Source: Bauldia sp. (lineage in GTDB: Bacteria; Pseudomonadota; Alphaproteobacteria; Rhizobiales; Kaistiaceae). Taken from it: a DNA stretch of 64,000 bases. The translations under genes were made by a program, and so were the position numbers. This document shows, piece after piece, positions 45,105-54,343 of this stretch. The DNA is taken from contig JALHRF010000002.1 of the NCBI GenBank assembly GCA_022841545.1, forward strand, positions 1 through 64,000, given 5' to 3'. The notes under the pieces are model-generated. The model was not told where the DNA came from. It was given only the letters and a program-made list of their open reading frames with translations, and did not search any database. Position 1 is the first letter of the stretch. Each line of letters starts with the position of its first letter.

Positions 45105-46067
45105 TCAGCCCTTCACCGCGCCTGCGGTGAGCCCGGCGACGATGTGGCGCTGGGCGAGCACGAACATCACGATTGCCGGCAGGATGGTGAGCGTGATGAA
45201 GGCGAGCACGAGCTGCCAATAGGTCATGAACTCGCCCTGGTATTCCATCAACCCCATCGGCCACGGGTACTTCCGCGTGGTGTTGAGCACGACGAGCGGG
45301 AGCAGGAAGTTGTTCCAGCTGGTGACGAAGGCGACGATCGCGACCGTCGCCAGGATCGGTCGCGACAGCGGCAGCACGATCGAGAAGAAGATTCGGTTGT
45401 AGCCGCAGCCGTCCATCAGTGCCGATTCGAACAGCTCATACGGGAGCTGGCGAAAGGCGTTCCGCAGCAGCAGGAGGCTGATTGCGAGGCCGAAGGCAAC
45501 CTGCGGCAGGACGACGCCCCAGTGCGTGTCGAGGAGGCCGAGGTCCCTGACCTTGATGAACAGCGGGAGGATGGCGGTCGCGAAGGGGAAGGTGAGGCCG
45601 AGGATGAGGTAGTTGAACAGGAAGCGGTCGCCGAAGAACTTGAGGTGGGCGAAGGCGAACGCGGCCGGTGCGGCGACGGCGAGTGTGAGGAAGACGGTGA
45701 GAAGGCCGATCACCAGCGAGTTGCCGAGGAACTGCCAATACTTGTGGCGGCCGAGCGCGGCGAGGTTGGCGCCCCATTCCGACATGTCGCTCCACGCTGC
45801 TGACGATTGCAGCTCGGTCGGCACCAGGATGTCCCAGTAATTCTGCCAGACCCAAACCTGGGGCAGGCCGAAGGCGTTGACGCGCAGTTCGCCGAGGCTC
45901 TTGAAGCCGCCGAGCGCGGTGGCCAAGAGCGGCACCAGCACCAGCGCTGCCACCAGGCAGAGCGCCAAGAGGCGGTAGAGCGAGGAAATCGGGTTGCCTC
46001 GAACCGGAGTGCCCGTATCGGCAAGCGTTCCCGTGGGTGGTACGAGCGTTGTGGCTGCGTCAGTCAT
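45105..46067 (-). CDS. Carbohydrate ABC transporter permease (MalG/UgpE type)
   Basis: A 320-aa membrane subunit with six helices and the EAA loop 'YELFESALMDGCGYNRIFFSIVLPLSRP' (~210-237) that contacts the ATPase. The C-terminus 'HIVAGLTAGAVKG' is typical for MalG-type proteins. It overlaps the upstream MalF-type gene by 8 bases. Together with the binding protein at 47049 it forms a sugar importer without its own ATPase gene. A UgpC-type ATPase at 55866 could serve it in trans. Confidence 0.94.
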   Translation of the reverse strand: MTDAATTLVPPTGTLADTGTPVRGNPISSLYRLLALCLVAALVLVPLLATALGGFKSLGELRVNAFGLPQVWVWQNYWDILVPTELQSSAAWSDMSEWGANLAALGRHKYWQFLGNSLVIGLLTVFLTLAVAAPAAFAFAHLKFFGDRFLFNYLILGLTFPFATAILPLFIKVRDLGLLDTHWGVVLPQVAFGLAISLLLLRNAFRQLPYELFESALMDGCGYNRIFFSIVLPLSRPILATVAIVAFVTSWNNFLLPLVVLNTTRKYPWPMGLMEYQGEFMTYWQLVLAFITLTILPAIVMFVLAQRHIVAGLTAGAVKG

Positions 46068-46965
46068 TGCGCATGAATATCCGCTTGTAGCCGAAGGCGA
46101 CGACGACGCAGAGGATGAAGATGACGATGCCGACCGCCGAGCCGAACCCGACCCGCATGCGGGTGATGCCGAAGATGTAGAGGTAGGACACCAGCGTGTG
46201 GGTGGTGTTCAGCGGCCCCCCGTCGAAGGTCATGGCGCGCACCACGTCGAAAACCTGGAGCGAGCCGATGAGCGAGAAGAAGACCGACAGCCGGATCATG
46301 GGCGCCAGACCGGGCAGCGTGACGAAGCGGAAGCGCTGCCAGGCGTTGGCTCCGTCAATCGACGCAGCCTCGTAGAGGTGGCGATCGATGCTCTGCATGC
46401 CGGCGATGTAGAGCATCATGTGGAAGCCGAAATACTTCCAGACGATGACGATGAGCACGCCGGCGAATGCGTAGTCCTTGCTGGCGAGCAGGAAGATCGG
46501 GTCGCCGCCGAGCGCCACGGACGCCTGCGAGACGAGGCCGTAGTCGCCGTCGAACATGTAGCGCCAGATCAGGCCGGCGGCGACGTCGGCAAGGATGAAG
46601 GGCAGGAAGAAGATCATCCGGAAGGTGACGGCGCCGAAACGCCGGTCGGCGAGAAGAACGGCCATCCCCAACGCCAGCGGCAGCTGGATGATGAGCGAGA
46701 CGACGACGATCAGCGCGGTGTTGATCAGCGCCCGGTGGAACACCGCGTTGCCGAACAGCTGGACGAAATTGTCGGAGCCGACGAAGTTGGTCGGCGTCCT
46801 AAGGCCGTTCCAGTTGAAGAATGCGTACCAGCCGGCCTCGCCGATCGGCAGGATGATGAAGACAGTGAATAGGACCAGCGCCGGCGGCAGGAAGATGAGG
46901 GCGGTGGTCAGTCCGCCGCGCGTATAGCCTGCTCTCCTGCGGGCAAAGGTTTCCGCCAGAGCCAT
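46060..46965 (-). CDS. Carbohydrate ABC transporter permease (MalF/UgpA type)
   Basis: A 301-aa membrane subunit with six helices; EAA loop 'HLYEAASIDGANAWQRFRFVTLPGLAPM' (~190-217). N-terminal 'RGGLTTALIFLPPALVLFTVFIILPIGEAGWYAFFNWNG' is typical. It is the partner of the following MalG-type permease (8-base overlap) and lies 83 bases after the binding-protein gene, with a strong hairpin in between. Confidence 0.94.
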   Translation of the reverse strand: MALAETFARRRAGYTRGGLTTALIFLPPALVLFTVFIILPIGEAGWYAFFNWNGLRTPTNFVGSDNFVQLFGNAVFHRALINTALIVVVSLIIQLPLALGMAVLLADRRFGAVTFRMIFFLPFILADVAAGLIWRYMFDGDYGLVSQASVALGGDPIFLLASKDYAFAGVLIVIVWKYFGFHMMLYIAGMQSIDRHLYEAASIDGANAWQRFRFVTLPGLAPMIRLSVFFSLIGSLQVFDVVRAMTFDGGPLNTTHTLVSYLYIFGITRMRVGFGSAVGIVIFILCVVVAFGYKRIFMRND

Positions 46966-47004
46966 CTCGCCTCTGAACTCCCGGTCGCCGCGGTCAAGTC
47001 ATGG

Positions 47005-47034
47005 GAGTCTCCGGGCCGCGAGGCCCGGAGACTC
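47005..47034 (-). repeat. Hairpin between binding-protein and permease genes
   Basis: A perfect 13-bp stem, GAGTCTCCGGGCC with its complement around GCGA. It is placed as in many ABC operons, where such a stem keeps the binding-protein mRNA more abundant than the permease part. No T-run follows on the minus strand. Confidence 0.7.
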
Positions 47035-47048
47035 GCTTGCGGCTACTG

Positions 47049-48299
47049 TCAGCGCTGGTCCCAGGCTTCCTGGATCGCGGCGGCGCCCTCTTCGGGCGTC
47101 ATCTCGCCAGCGGCGATGGCCACGGACACGTCGTTGACCACGCGGCCGACCGACGGCCCGAGATCCTGATCGAAGAACAGCTGGTGCCAGGTCGAGCCGG
47201 CCACGTTCCGTGAGACCGCGGCGATGATCGGGTTGGTGATGGCGGCGTCGGTGCCCTTCACCGCCGGCACGTAGAAGCTCTGCTCCGCAGCGACCATCTG
47301 CTGGTCGGGCGAGGTGAAGAACTTCATGAAGTCAAGGGCCTCGGGCGGCGCCCCCTCGGTGATCAGGAAGCCGCCGATGCCACCAAGCGTATCGGTGGCG
47401 TTGCCCTTGCCGCCGGGAAGCGTCGGGAAGTTGACGAAGCCGATCTGGTCGAGAGGAAGCCCTTCGCCGCTGGCCGAGTTTTCCTTCTGGGTGCCGAGCA
47501 GCCAGTTGCCCATCAGGTCGATGGCGCCTTTGCCGTCGCCGAACATGCCGCCCGATGCCGGGAACAGCGTGCCGAGCCAGCCCTCCTGGAAGGGCTCGAG
47601 GTCGGCGAGCTCCTTGAGCTTCACCCCGGCCTCGATGAAGACCGGGTTCTCGAACCCGCCGTCCTCGCCCGCCTCGGCCTTCTTGAGGACGTCGGCGCCG
47701 CCGAGCCGCATCACGAGATAGGACCAGTAGAAGTGCATCGGCCACTTCTCGCCGGCGCCCATGATGATCGGCGTGATGCCTGCCTCCTTGAGTTTCTTCA
47801 CCGCGGCGAGGAAGCCCTCCCAGGTCTCCATCGACTTGGGGTCGACGCCGCCCTGCTCCATCAGCGCCTTGTTGTAGAAGAGCGCCACCTGGCTGAAATC
47901 GTAGGGGATGCCGACCAGCTTGCCGTCGATCGAATAGGCGTCGAGCGCGGCCGGGAAGATGTTCTTCTCGAGGTCGGCGCGGGCCGCCGTGAGGTCCATG
48001 AGGTATCCCGCCTCGTCCTGGGCGCGCATCACGCCGCCGCCCCAACTGTAGATGATGTCCGGCTTGTCCTCGGACTGGAGCAGCGTCGGCAGCTTCGCCT
48101 TGTAGGCCTCATTCTCGAGGTACTCGACGGTGACTTTTACGCCCGGATGGGTGGCGTTGTAGTTCTCGGCGATCTTTTCCCATAGCGGCTGGTTGGTCTG
48201 ATTGACCTGCAGCATGCGGACGGTCACGTCCTCTGCCGCTGCCGCCCCAGTGCCGAGGGCAAGGGCCGTGACGGCCCCAAGAAGTGCATTCCGGTTCAT
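47049..48299 (-). CDS. Carbohydrate ABC transporter substrate-binding protein
   Basis: A 416-aa type II periplasmic binding protein. Sec signal ('LALGTGAAAA-ED', ~22), then 'VTVRMLQVNQTNQPLWEKIAENYNATHPGVKVTVEYLENEAYKAKLPTLLQSEDKPDIIYSWGGG', the classic MalE/UgpB start. The ATG follows GGGAGGAGATCGCC. First gene of a minus-strand importer operon that diverges from a ROK regulator across 215 bases; TTGACA on the minus strand (48389-48384) is a candidate -35. The sugar is not known. Confidence 0.94.
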   Translation of the reverse strand: MNRNALLGAVTALALGTGAAAAEDVTVRMLQVNQTNQPLWEKIAENYNATHPGVKVTVEYLENEAYKAKLPTLLQSEDKPDIIYSWGGGVMRAQDEAGYLMDLTAARADLEKNIFPAALDAYSIDGKLVGIPYDFSQVALFYNKALMEQGGVDPKSMETWEGFLAAVKKLKEAGITPIIMGAGEKWPMHFYWSYLVMRLGGADVLKKAEAGEDGGFENPVFIEAGVKLKELADLEPFQEGWLGTLFPASGGMFGDGKGAIDLMGNWLLGTQKENSASGEGLPLDQIGFVNFPTLPGGKGNATDTLGGIGGFLITEGAPPEALDFMKFFTSPDQQMVAAEQSFYVPAVKGTDAAITNPIIAAVSRNVAGSTWHQLFFDQDLGPSVGRVVNDVSVAIAAGEMTPEEGAAAIQEAWDQR

Positions 48300-48451
48300 G
48301 GCGATCTCCTCCCGTTGCCAAGCGCCAAGCGTGTTGTTGTTATTCCGTGACGCGGATTAAATGTGTCGCCAACCGGCGGCTGCTGTCAAGACGAATGGCC
48401 GGAAGCGTTGGAAAACAGTGACTACACGAGACGAGGGCGACACGGAACGCT

Positions 48452-48465
48452 GGCAATAAATTGCC
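48452..48465. promoter_or_regulatory. Palindrome in the binding-protein/ROK intergenic region
   Basis: GGCAAT-AA-ATTGCC, a perfect 6-bp inverted repeat with a 2-base centre, 50 bases before the ROK start. It is a candidate operator for the ROK regulator acting on itself and on the divergent importer. Confidence 0.4.
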
Positions 48466-48514
48466 GATCCGGATAAAAGGATTGGCTCGCTAGACCACCA
48501 ACTCCCGCCACGAA

Positions 48515-49663
48515 ATGAAAACCGCCGATCCCGAACTGATGCGCGCGATCAATCGCTTCCATGTCATGGACGCGATCCGTCGATTCGGGCCGATTTCGCG
48601 CGTCGAGATCGCCGACCGCACCGACCTCAGCCCGACGACGGTCTCGGCGATCACGGCGCTTCTCCTTGATGACGGGCTGATCGTACCGAGGTCGATCGGG
48701 GCGGTCAGGGATTCGGCGCGCGGCCGGCCGCGGGTGATGCTCGAACTCAATCCGGGCGCCGCCTTCGTCGCCGGCGTCAAGCTCGCCCCCGATCAGATCA
48801 CGGTTGCGACCACGAACTTCCGCGCCGACGTGATGCATATGCTCGCCCTGCCGGTGCGGATCGATCGGCAACCGGCCAATGTCATCGCTGACCTCGTCGA
48901 GGACGGGGTGCGGCGTTCAGTGTCGGACGCCGGACTGACGATGGGCCAGATCAGCGGCGTCTGCGTCGGCCTGCCCGGGATTGTCGAGAAGGCCTCCGGC
49001 GTCTGTCGCCAGAGTCCGATCTTCGGCGAGCGCGACGTCCGTTTTGGCGCCGAGTTGACCAAACGTCTCGGCGTCGCGGTCGCGGTCGACAGCGACGTCA
49101 ACCTCGTGACGCTTGCCGAGCACTGGTTCGGTCACGGTCGCGGTCTGGACGATTTCCTCGTCGTATCGATCGAGCACAGCCTTGGTCTCGGCATCATGCA
49201 CAATGGCGAACTGTTTCGTGGCGCCAACGGGCTCAGTCCCGATCTCGGCGACCTTCTCGTCCGGCACCCCGGGCCGGAGGGCCACAACGCGCCCGACCGG
49301 CTGTCGGCGATCGTCGCCGCCGCGTCGAAGCGAAACGGTGGCGGGGAAGACGCGGGCTACGGCGACGCCGAAGCCTACAGGACCATCGGTGACGCTGTCG
49401 GCATCGCGATCGCCAATCTCATCACGCTGTTCGCGCCGCCCAAGGTAATTCTCGCCGGGGCGGCGCTTGCTACGGGCGACAGGTTGCTTGGCCCGCTTCG
49501 TCTCGCGGTCGCGAACTTCACACCCGCGAGCCTGGCCGATGTCGCGGAACTCGTCGTCCACGACTGGGGCGACGATATCTGGGCCCGGGGGGCCGCGGCC
49601 ATGACGCTCCGTGACCTTTACGGTGCGCCATGGAACACAACCGGCCCGGCGCGGCGCCGGTAG
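48515..49663 (+). CDS. ROK-family transcriptional regulator with degenerate zinc motif
   Basis: A 382-aa NagC/XylR-type regulator: N-terminal winged HTH ('VMDAIRRFGPISRVEIADRTDLSPTTVSAITALLLDDGLI', ~17-58) and a ROK sugar-kinase-like domain ('GVCVGLPGIVEKASGVC'). In ROK proteins the segment after 'GANG' normally reads AGExGH and leads to CxCGxxGC, which binds zinc. Here it reads 'GANGLSPDLGDLLVRHPG', with neither the Glu/His pair nor the cysteines. It probably senses a sugar in a changed way. Divergent from the importer; upstream of the MocA and ThuA genes. Confidence 0.9.
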   Translation: MKTADPELMRAINRFHVMDAIRRFGPISRVEIADRTDLSPTTVSAITALLLDDGLIVPRSIGAVRDSARGRPRVMLELNPGAAFVAGVKLAPDQITVATTNFRADVMHMLALPVRIDRQPANVIADLVEDGVRRSVSDAGLTMGQISGVCVGLPGIVEKASGVCRQSPIFGERDVRFGAELTKRLGVAVAVDSDVNLVTLAEHWFGHGRGLDDFLVVSIEHSLGLGIMHNGELFRGANGLSPDLGDLLVRHPGPEGHNAPDRLSAIVAAASKRNGGGEDAGYGDAEAYRTIGDAVGIAIANLITLFAPPKVILAGAALATGDRLLGPLRLAVANFTPASLADVAELVVHDWGDDIWARGAAAMTLRDLYGAPWNTTGPARRR

Positions 49664-49686
49664 AACAGAATCATGGGAGGGACATC

Positions 49687-50784
49687 ATGGACAGGGTCGG
49701 CATCGGCATCATAGGCTGCGGCAATATCAGCGCCGCCTATCTCAAGGCGGCGCGAGCTTTCCCGATCCTCGACGTCAAGGCGGTCGCCGACCTCAATCCT
49801 GCCGCGGCCGAGGCGCGCGGCGCCGAGTTCGGCATCCCGGCGACGACGGTCGACGGGCTCCTCGCCGACCCGGGAATCGAGATCGTGGTCAATCTCACCG
49901 TGCCCCTCGCCCATGTCGAGGTGGGGCTCATGGCGATCGCCGCCGGCAAGCATATTCACTCCGAGAAGCCGCTCGCGATCGACACCGCAGAGGCTCGCCC
50001 CCTCCTTGATGCGGCCAGGGCGAAGGGTCTTCGCGTCGGCTGCGCGCCGGACACTTTCCTCGGTGGCGCCCACCAGACCTGCCGGAAGCTGATCGACGAC
50101 GGCGCGATCGGCCAACCTCTTGCCGGCACCGCTTTCTTCATGTGCCCAGGTCACGAGCGCTGGCACCCGAGCCCCGGCTTCTTCTATCTTCGCGGCGGTG
50201 GCCCGGTGCTCGACATGGCGCCCTACTACGTCACCGACCTCGTGAACCTGCTCGGTCCGGTTGCGCGGGTCGCCGCCATCGCCGCCCGCGCGCGCGCGGT
50301 GCGGACCATCACGAGCCAGCCGCTTGCCGGCCAGCAGATCCCGGTCGAGGTCGCGACCCATGCCGCGGCGACACTCGAGTTCGTCTCCGGGCCGGTGGTG
50401 ACGATGGTGATGAGCTTCGACGTGCCCCGTCACCGCCATCGTCCGATCGAGCTCTATGGCAGCGAGGGCGCCATGGCCGTGCCCGATCCCAACTGGTTCG
50501 GCGGGCAGATCGAGATCGGCACGGCGGCGGGCGACTGGCGCGCCGTCATCACCGAGCACGCCTATGCCAACGGCAATTTCCGCATCATCGGGGTCGCCGA
50601 CATGGCGCACGCGATCCGCAAGAACCGGCCGCACCGGGCCAGCGGCGAACTTGCCTACCATGTGCTCGAAGTGATGGAGGCGGTGCAGCATTCCTCCGAC
50701 GAGGGGCGGCATGTCCGGATCGAGAGCCGCCCTGAGCGTCCGGCGATGCTTCCAGGCGACCTCATGCCAGGCGATCTCGATTGA
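49687..50784 (+). CDS. Gfo/Idh/MocA-family oxidoreductase
   Basis: A 365-aa NAD(P)-dependent sugar or inositol dehydrogenase. Rossmann start 'VGIGIIGCGNISAAYLKAA' and the catalytic-loop motif 'HIHSEKPLAI' with the EKP lysine. The start at 49687 follows GGGAGGGACATC; the ORF-track ATG at 49630 is inside the ROK gene. It follows ROK and precedes ThuA, a pairing common in disaccharide or 3-keto-sugar pathways. Substrate unknown. Confidence 0.92.
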   Translation: MDRVGIGIIGCGNISAAYLKAARAFPILDVKAVADLNPAAAEARGAEFGIPATTVDGLLADPGIEIVVNLTVPLAHVEVGLMAIAAGKHIHSEKPLAIDTAEARPLLDAARAKGLRVGCAPDTFLGGAHQTCRKLIDDGAIGQPLAGTAFFMCPGHERWHPSPGFFYLRGGGPVLDMAPYYVTDLVNLLGPVARVAAIAARARAVRTITSQPLAGQQIPVEVATHAAATLEFVSGPVVTMVMSFDVPRHRHRPIELYGSEGAMAVPDPNWFGGQIEIGTAAGDWRAVITEHAYANGNFRIIGVADMAHAIRKNRPHRASGELAYHVLEVMEAVQHSSDEGRHVRIESRPERPAMLPGDLMPGDLD

Positions 50785-50822
50785 ACCGCACCAGATAGCA
50801 GGAACCGGGAAGGAAAAGGCAA

Positions 50823-51464
50823 ATGCGCGAAGCACTGATCGTCTGGGGCGGCTGGAACGGCCACGAGCCGGAGCAGGGCGCCCAGGTCGTCAAGGGGATG
50901 CTCGAGGCGGAGGGGTTCAAGGTCTATGTCGAGAACACGACCGAGGCCTTTGCCGATCCGGCCATCGCCGAGATGAGCTTGGTGGTGCCGATCTACACCA
51001 TGTCCAAGATCGAGAAAGAGGAACTCGCCAATCTAGAGCGCGCGGTGCGCGGCGGCGTCGGCCTCGGCGGCTATCACGGCGGCATGTGCGACGCCTTCCG
51101 CGACGCGGTCGACTACCAGTTCATGTGCGGGGGGCAGTGGGTCGCGCACCCCGGGAACATCATCGACTACCGGGTCAACATTACCCGGCCCGACGATCCG
51201 GTGATGGCGGGGATCGCCGATTTTCCCTACCGCTCCGAGCAGTATTACATGCACGTCGACCCCTCGAACGAGGTGCTGGCGACGACCACTTTCTCGGGCG
51301 AGCATGCCCCGTGGATCGAGGGCGTGGTGATGCCGGTGGTGTGGAAGCGGAAGCACGGCGCGGGTCGCGTCTTCTACTCGTCCCTCGGACATGTCGCGAA
51401 GGAGTTCGAGGTGCCGGAGATGCGCACCATCCTAAAGCGCGGCCTGCTCTGGGCCGCGCGGTAG
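50823..51464 (+). CDS. ThuA-domain protein (trehalose-utilisation type)
   Basis: A 213-aa single-domain ThuA protein with a class I glutamine-amidotransferase-like fold: '[30 protein letters not shown]', '[32 protein letters not shown]' and '[15 protein letters not shown]' are typical. Its exact reaction is unknown; in rhizobia thuA and thuB (a MocA-type dehydrogenase) work on trehalose-like disaccharides through 3-keto sugars. The gene order ROK-MocA-ThuA fits that use. The ribosome site is GGGAAGGAAAAGGCAA. Confidence 0.9.
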   Translation: MREALIVWGGWNGHEPEQGAQVVKGMLEAEGFKVYVENTTEAFADPAIAEMSLVVPIYTMSKIEKEELANLERAVRGGVGLGGYHGGMCDAFRDAVDYQFMCGGQWVAHPGNIIDYRVNITRPDDPVMAGIADFPYRSEQYYMHVDPSNEVLATTTFSGEHAPWIEGVVMPVVWKRKHGAGRVFYSSLGHVAKEFEVPEMRTILKRGLLWAAR

Positions 51465-51486
51465 CGGAAGCGGCTCGTCTCGCGGT

Positions 51487-51954
51487 TCAGTAGAGCCGCA
51501 GTGCCTCGGGCGGCTGACCCTCGCGGAGCCGGGCGAGCGCCCGGTTCTGGATGCAGTCGGGCGCCATTTCCATGATCTCGACGCGGTTGCCGTCGGGATC
51601 CTCGATCCACATGCCGCGATTGCCGTCGACGCCGCGGCCCTCCTTCCGCGGCCGCGACAGGGCGATCCCGGCCGTTGCGAGCGCCGCCTCGGTGGCATCG
51701 ATATCCCGGACCGCGAGGCTCAGGTGATTGACGCCGGTGACCTCAGGGCCTGGGACCGGCTGGCCGGTGCCGCCGGGGAAGAGTTCGAGCAGCGTATCGT
51801 CGGTGATGCGGAGATAAACGATCCATGGTTTGCCCTCCTTGTTGAGCAGCCGGAGGATTTCCGGAAAGCCGAGCTTCTCATAGAAGGCGAGCGAACGATC
51901 GAGGTCGTTGACCTTGATCGCGACATGGCCGAGGCCGTCGAAGATCTTCGTCAA
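51487..51954 (-). CDS. VOC-family (glyoxalase-like) protein
   Basis: A 155-aa vicinal-oxygen-chelate protein: 'GLGHVAIKVNDLDRSLAFYEKLGF' and 'GVNHLSLAVRDIDATEAAL' are the two paired modules, and metal-ligand-like His/Glu occur at H10 and 'VEIMEM'. It starts with TTG at 51954, supported by CTGGAG 8 bases upstream. It is the last gene of the second ABC operon, 106 bases after the binding-protein gene. Function unknown: isomerase, lyase or dioxygenase folds are all possible. Confidence 0.85.
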   Translation of the reverse strand: MTKIFDGLGHVAIKVNDLDRSLAFYEKLGFPEILRLLNKEGKPWIVYLRITDDTLLELFPGGTGQPVPGPEVTGVNHLSLAVRDIDATEAALATAGIALSRPRKEGRGVDGNRGMWIEDPDGNRVEIMEMAPDCIQNRALARLREGQPPEALRLY

Positions 51955-52060
51955 GGATGTCTCCAGAGGCCTGCAGGGGCCGGTTCAGCGGTTCGGGAGA
52001 AGGCGCCCCGCCGCGGCGCGCGGCCGGGCGGGGCGAGTTGGTCGCACGGGAAGCGAGGCT

Positions 52061-53308
52061 TTAGCCGAACACGGCGTCGTATTCGTCCTTCAGCATTTCG
52101 ATGACCTCGTCGGAGGTCATGTCGGGATCGCTCTGGTAGGTGAACATCGTGTTCCAGACCGAGTCGATCCAGTCACGGTCGCCGATATAGAAGGGGTTCT
52201 GGACGCTGTAGTCGGGCTTGGCGAGCGATTCGAGTACGACCTTGTTGCACTCGTCGAGCTTGTCGGTCGGCACGTCGATCCTGACCGGGCTCGATCCCTT
52301 GAAGAAGGCGAACTCGGCGTTGATCTTCGGATCGACGGCGATCGCCGCGAACTCCTCCTCGGCCGCGAGCGTGGCGTCGTCGACGCCGCCGAGGATGCCG
52401 AAGGAATCGACCGTCACCGACAGGGCCTTGGTGCCGGGGATGTTCATGCAGCCGAAATCGACCCCGGCCTCCTTGCTGTTGGCGCGCCAGACGCCCTTCA
52501 TCCAGTCGCCGTGGATCTGCATCAGCGCCGTGCCGTTGATCACGGTGTTGGTGGTGTCGTTCCACGCGCGGTTGACCCAGCCCTCGTCCGTCTGACGGAA
52601 GATGCGGCCGAGGGTCTCGATCGCTTCCTTGACCGCGGGCTCGTCGAACACGGTCTTGTCCGGCGTGCCGGCATAGAACCGGGTGTAGATTTCCGGCCCG
52701 GCGATGGCGGCGAGCAGAGGATGGAATGTGTAGCCGGCCTGGAAGGTGTTGCCGCCGATGGCGATGAACGTGTAGCCGGCGTCGTTGACCTTCTGCTGGT
52801 CGGCCCACATGTCCTCGAGCGACGTCCACTTGGTCGGATCGACGCCCGACTTCTCGGCCACTTCCTTGCTGTAATAGACCATCCCGTCGATATGGACCGC
52901 GATCGGAATCTTGAGCACTTCGCCGTCGATGGTGATGGCGTCGAGCACGGTCTTCGGGAACGCCTGGGTGGCGCCGATCCTGTCGAACAGCGGACCGAGC
53001 GGCTGGCCCTGGCCGCGCTTCATCAGGTCGCGGAAGATGTCGGCTTCCGCGGCGATGAAGGCGTTGGGCGGCGTTCCAGCGATGATGAGGCTGACCAGCG
53101 GGCTCTCGCCGGCGGTTTCATGCGGGGTCGATGCGGCGACCACCGTGTGGCCCCGGGCCTTGAACTCGTCGACAATGGTGTTGAGCGCCGCCATCTCGCT
53201 GTCGTTCGACCACGAATGCCAGAGCGTCAGTTCGACCGCCTGCGCCGTGACGGGAAGCGTCCCGAACGCGAGGGCCAGCCCGATACCTGCCAGTTTATTG
53301 CGCATCAT
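52061..53308 (-). CDS. Carbohydrate ABC transporter substrate-binding protein (UgpB-like)
   Basis: A 415-aa periplasmic protein with a signal peptide (cut near 'VTAQA-VE', ~24) and 'ELTLWHSWSNDSEMAALNTIVDEFKARGHTVV', the usual extracellular_solute_1 start; 'MQIHGDWMKGVWRAN' is the conserved ligand-loop region. The ATG follows GGGAGGA. It lies downstream of the two permeases, after 111 bases with a small GCCCGC-TT-GCGGGC stem. Confidence 0.94.
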   Translation of the reverse strand: MMRNKLAGIGLALAFGTLPVTAQAVELTLWHSWSNDSEMAALNTIVDEFKARGHTVVAASTPHETAGESPLVSLIIAGTPPNAFIAAEADIFRDLMKRGQGQPLGPLFDRIGATQAFPKTVLDAITIDGEVLKIPIAVHIDGMVYYSKEVAEKSGVDPTKWTSLEDMWADQQKVNDAGYTFIAIGGNTFQAGYTFHPLLAAIAGPEIYTRFYAGTPDKTVFDEPAVKEAIETLGRIFRQTDEGWVNRAWNDTTNTVINGTALMQIHGDWMKGVWRANSKEAGVDFGCMNIPGTKALSVTVDSFGILGGVDDATLAAEEEFAAIAVDPKINAEFAFFKGSSPVRIDVPTDKLDECNKVVLESLAKPDYSVQNPFYIGDRDWIDSVWNTMFTYQSDPDMTSDEVIEMLKDEYDAVFG

Positions 53309-53419
53309 TCATTCCTCCCTTGGGTTTCCTGCTTGTCATGCTCAATGTCGCCGCCCGCTTGCGGGCAACGAAGAGTCTGCCGGTCCGATGGAACGCTGGG
53401 TCGCTGGATGCGGCATCGC

Positions 53420-54343
53420 TCACCCCTTGATCGCGCCGGCGGTGATGCCCTGGACGAAGAAGCGTCCGAGCGCGAAATAGACGACCAGCGGCGGGATCGC
53501 GGTGAGAAGCGCCGCCGCCATGTTGACGTTATGGATCACCTCGCCGCGCGAGGTGATGACGGAATTGGCGAGGATCACGGTCATCGGCTTGGCGCTGATG
53601 CCGCCGAAGGTGAGGCCGATCAGGTAGTCGTTCCACACCGTGGTGATCATCAGGATCAGCACCACCACCATGATGTTCCCAGACATCGGCAGGATGATCT
53701 CGACGAAGATGCGCCAGAAGCTGCCCGAGTCCATGACTGCGGCATTGATCAGTTCGCGCGGCACGTCCTTGTAGAAGTTGCGGAAGATCAGCGTGAGGAG
53801 CGGCATCGCCAGCACCGCATGGACCAGCGCGATCGCCCAGATCGTGCCGTAGATGCCGAGGTTGGCGACGACCATGATCAGCGGGATCATGATGATCTGG
53901 AACGGCACGAAGGCGCAGATGAAGAGGACGAAGAGGAAGGTCCCCGCCCAGCGCACATTCCACAGCGCGAGCGCATAGCCGGTCACCGCCGAGACGCCGA
54001 TCGCGAAGATCAGGCTCGGGAACAGGATCTGGAGCGAATTGAAGAAGCCCGACTTGATGCCGTTGCAATCGAGCCCGGTGCACATCGCGTTCCAGGCCTT
54101 CCACCACGGCTCGATGGTCCACGACACCGGCAGTGCGAAGATCCGGCCGAGCGTGACTTCGCCGATCGGCTTGAACGAGGTGACGATGACCACATAGAGC
54201 GGGATGGCGACGAACAACGCGCACATCGTCAGGAAGACGAGAATCGCGATCGACGAGCCGCGGATCCGCTTCCGGCGGCGCGGATAGAGGATCGCCTCCG
54301 ACGGGAGGGTGGGGACGGCGCTGCCGGCGACGTCGCTGGTCAT
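53420..54343 (-). CDS. Carbohydrate ABC transporter permease (MalG/UgpE type)
   Basis: A ~307-aa six-helix subunit; EAA loop 'VPRELINAAVMDSGSFWRIFVEIILPMSGN'. Start at 54343 (MTSDVAGSAVPTLPSEAILYP), whose ATGA overlaps the upstream permease stop by 4 bases; the 620-aa frame in the ORF track reads through that gene in the wrong frame. A loop with two Cys ('AMCTGLDCNGIKSGF') lies after helix 1, which is unusual but seen in some family members. Confidence 0.93.
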   Translation of the reverse strand: MTSDVAGSAVPTLPSEAILYPRRRKRIRGSSIAILVFLTMCALFVAIPLYVVIVTSFKPIGEVTLGRIFALPVSWTIEPWWKAWNAMCTGLDCNGIKSGFFNSLQILFPSLIFAIGVSAVTGYALALWNVRWAGTFLFVLFICAFVPFQIIMIPLIMVVANLGIYGTIWAIALVHAVLAMPLLTLIFRNFYKDVPRELINAAVMDSGSFWRIFVEIILPMSGNIMVVVLILMITTVWNDYLIGLTFGGISAKPMTVILANSVITSRGEVIHNVNMAAALLTAIPPLVVYFALGRFFVQGITAGAIKG

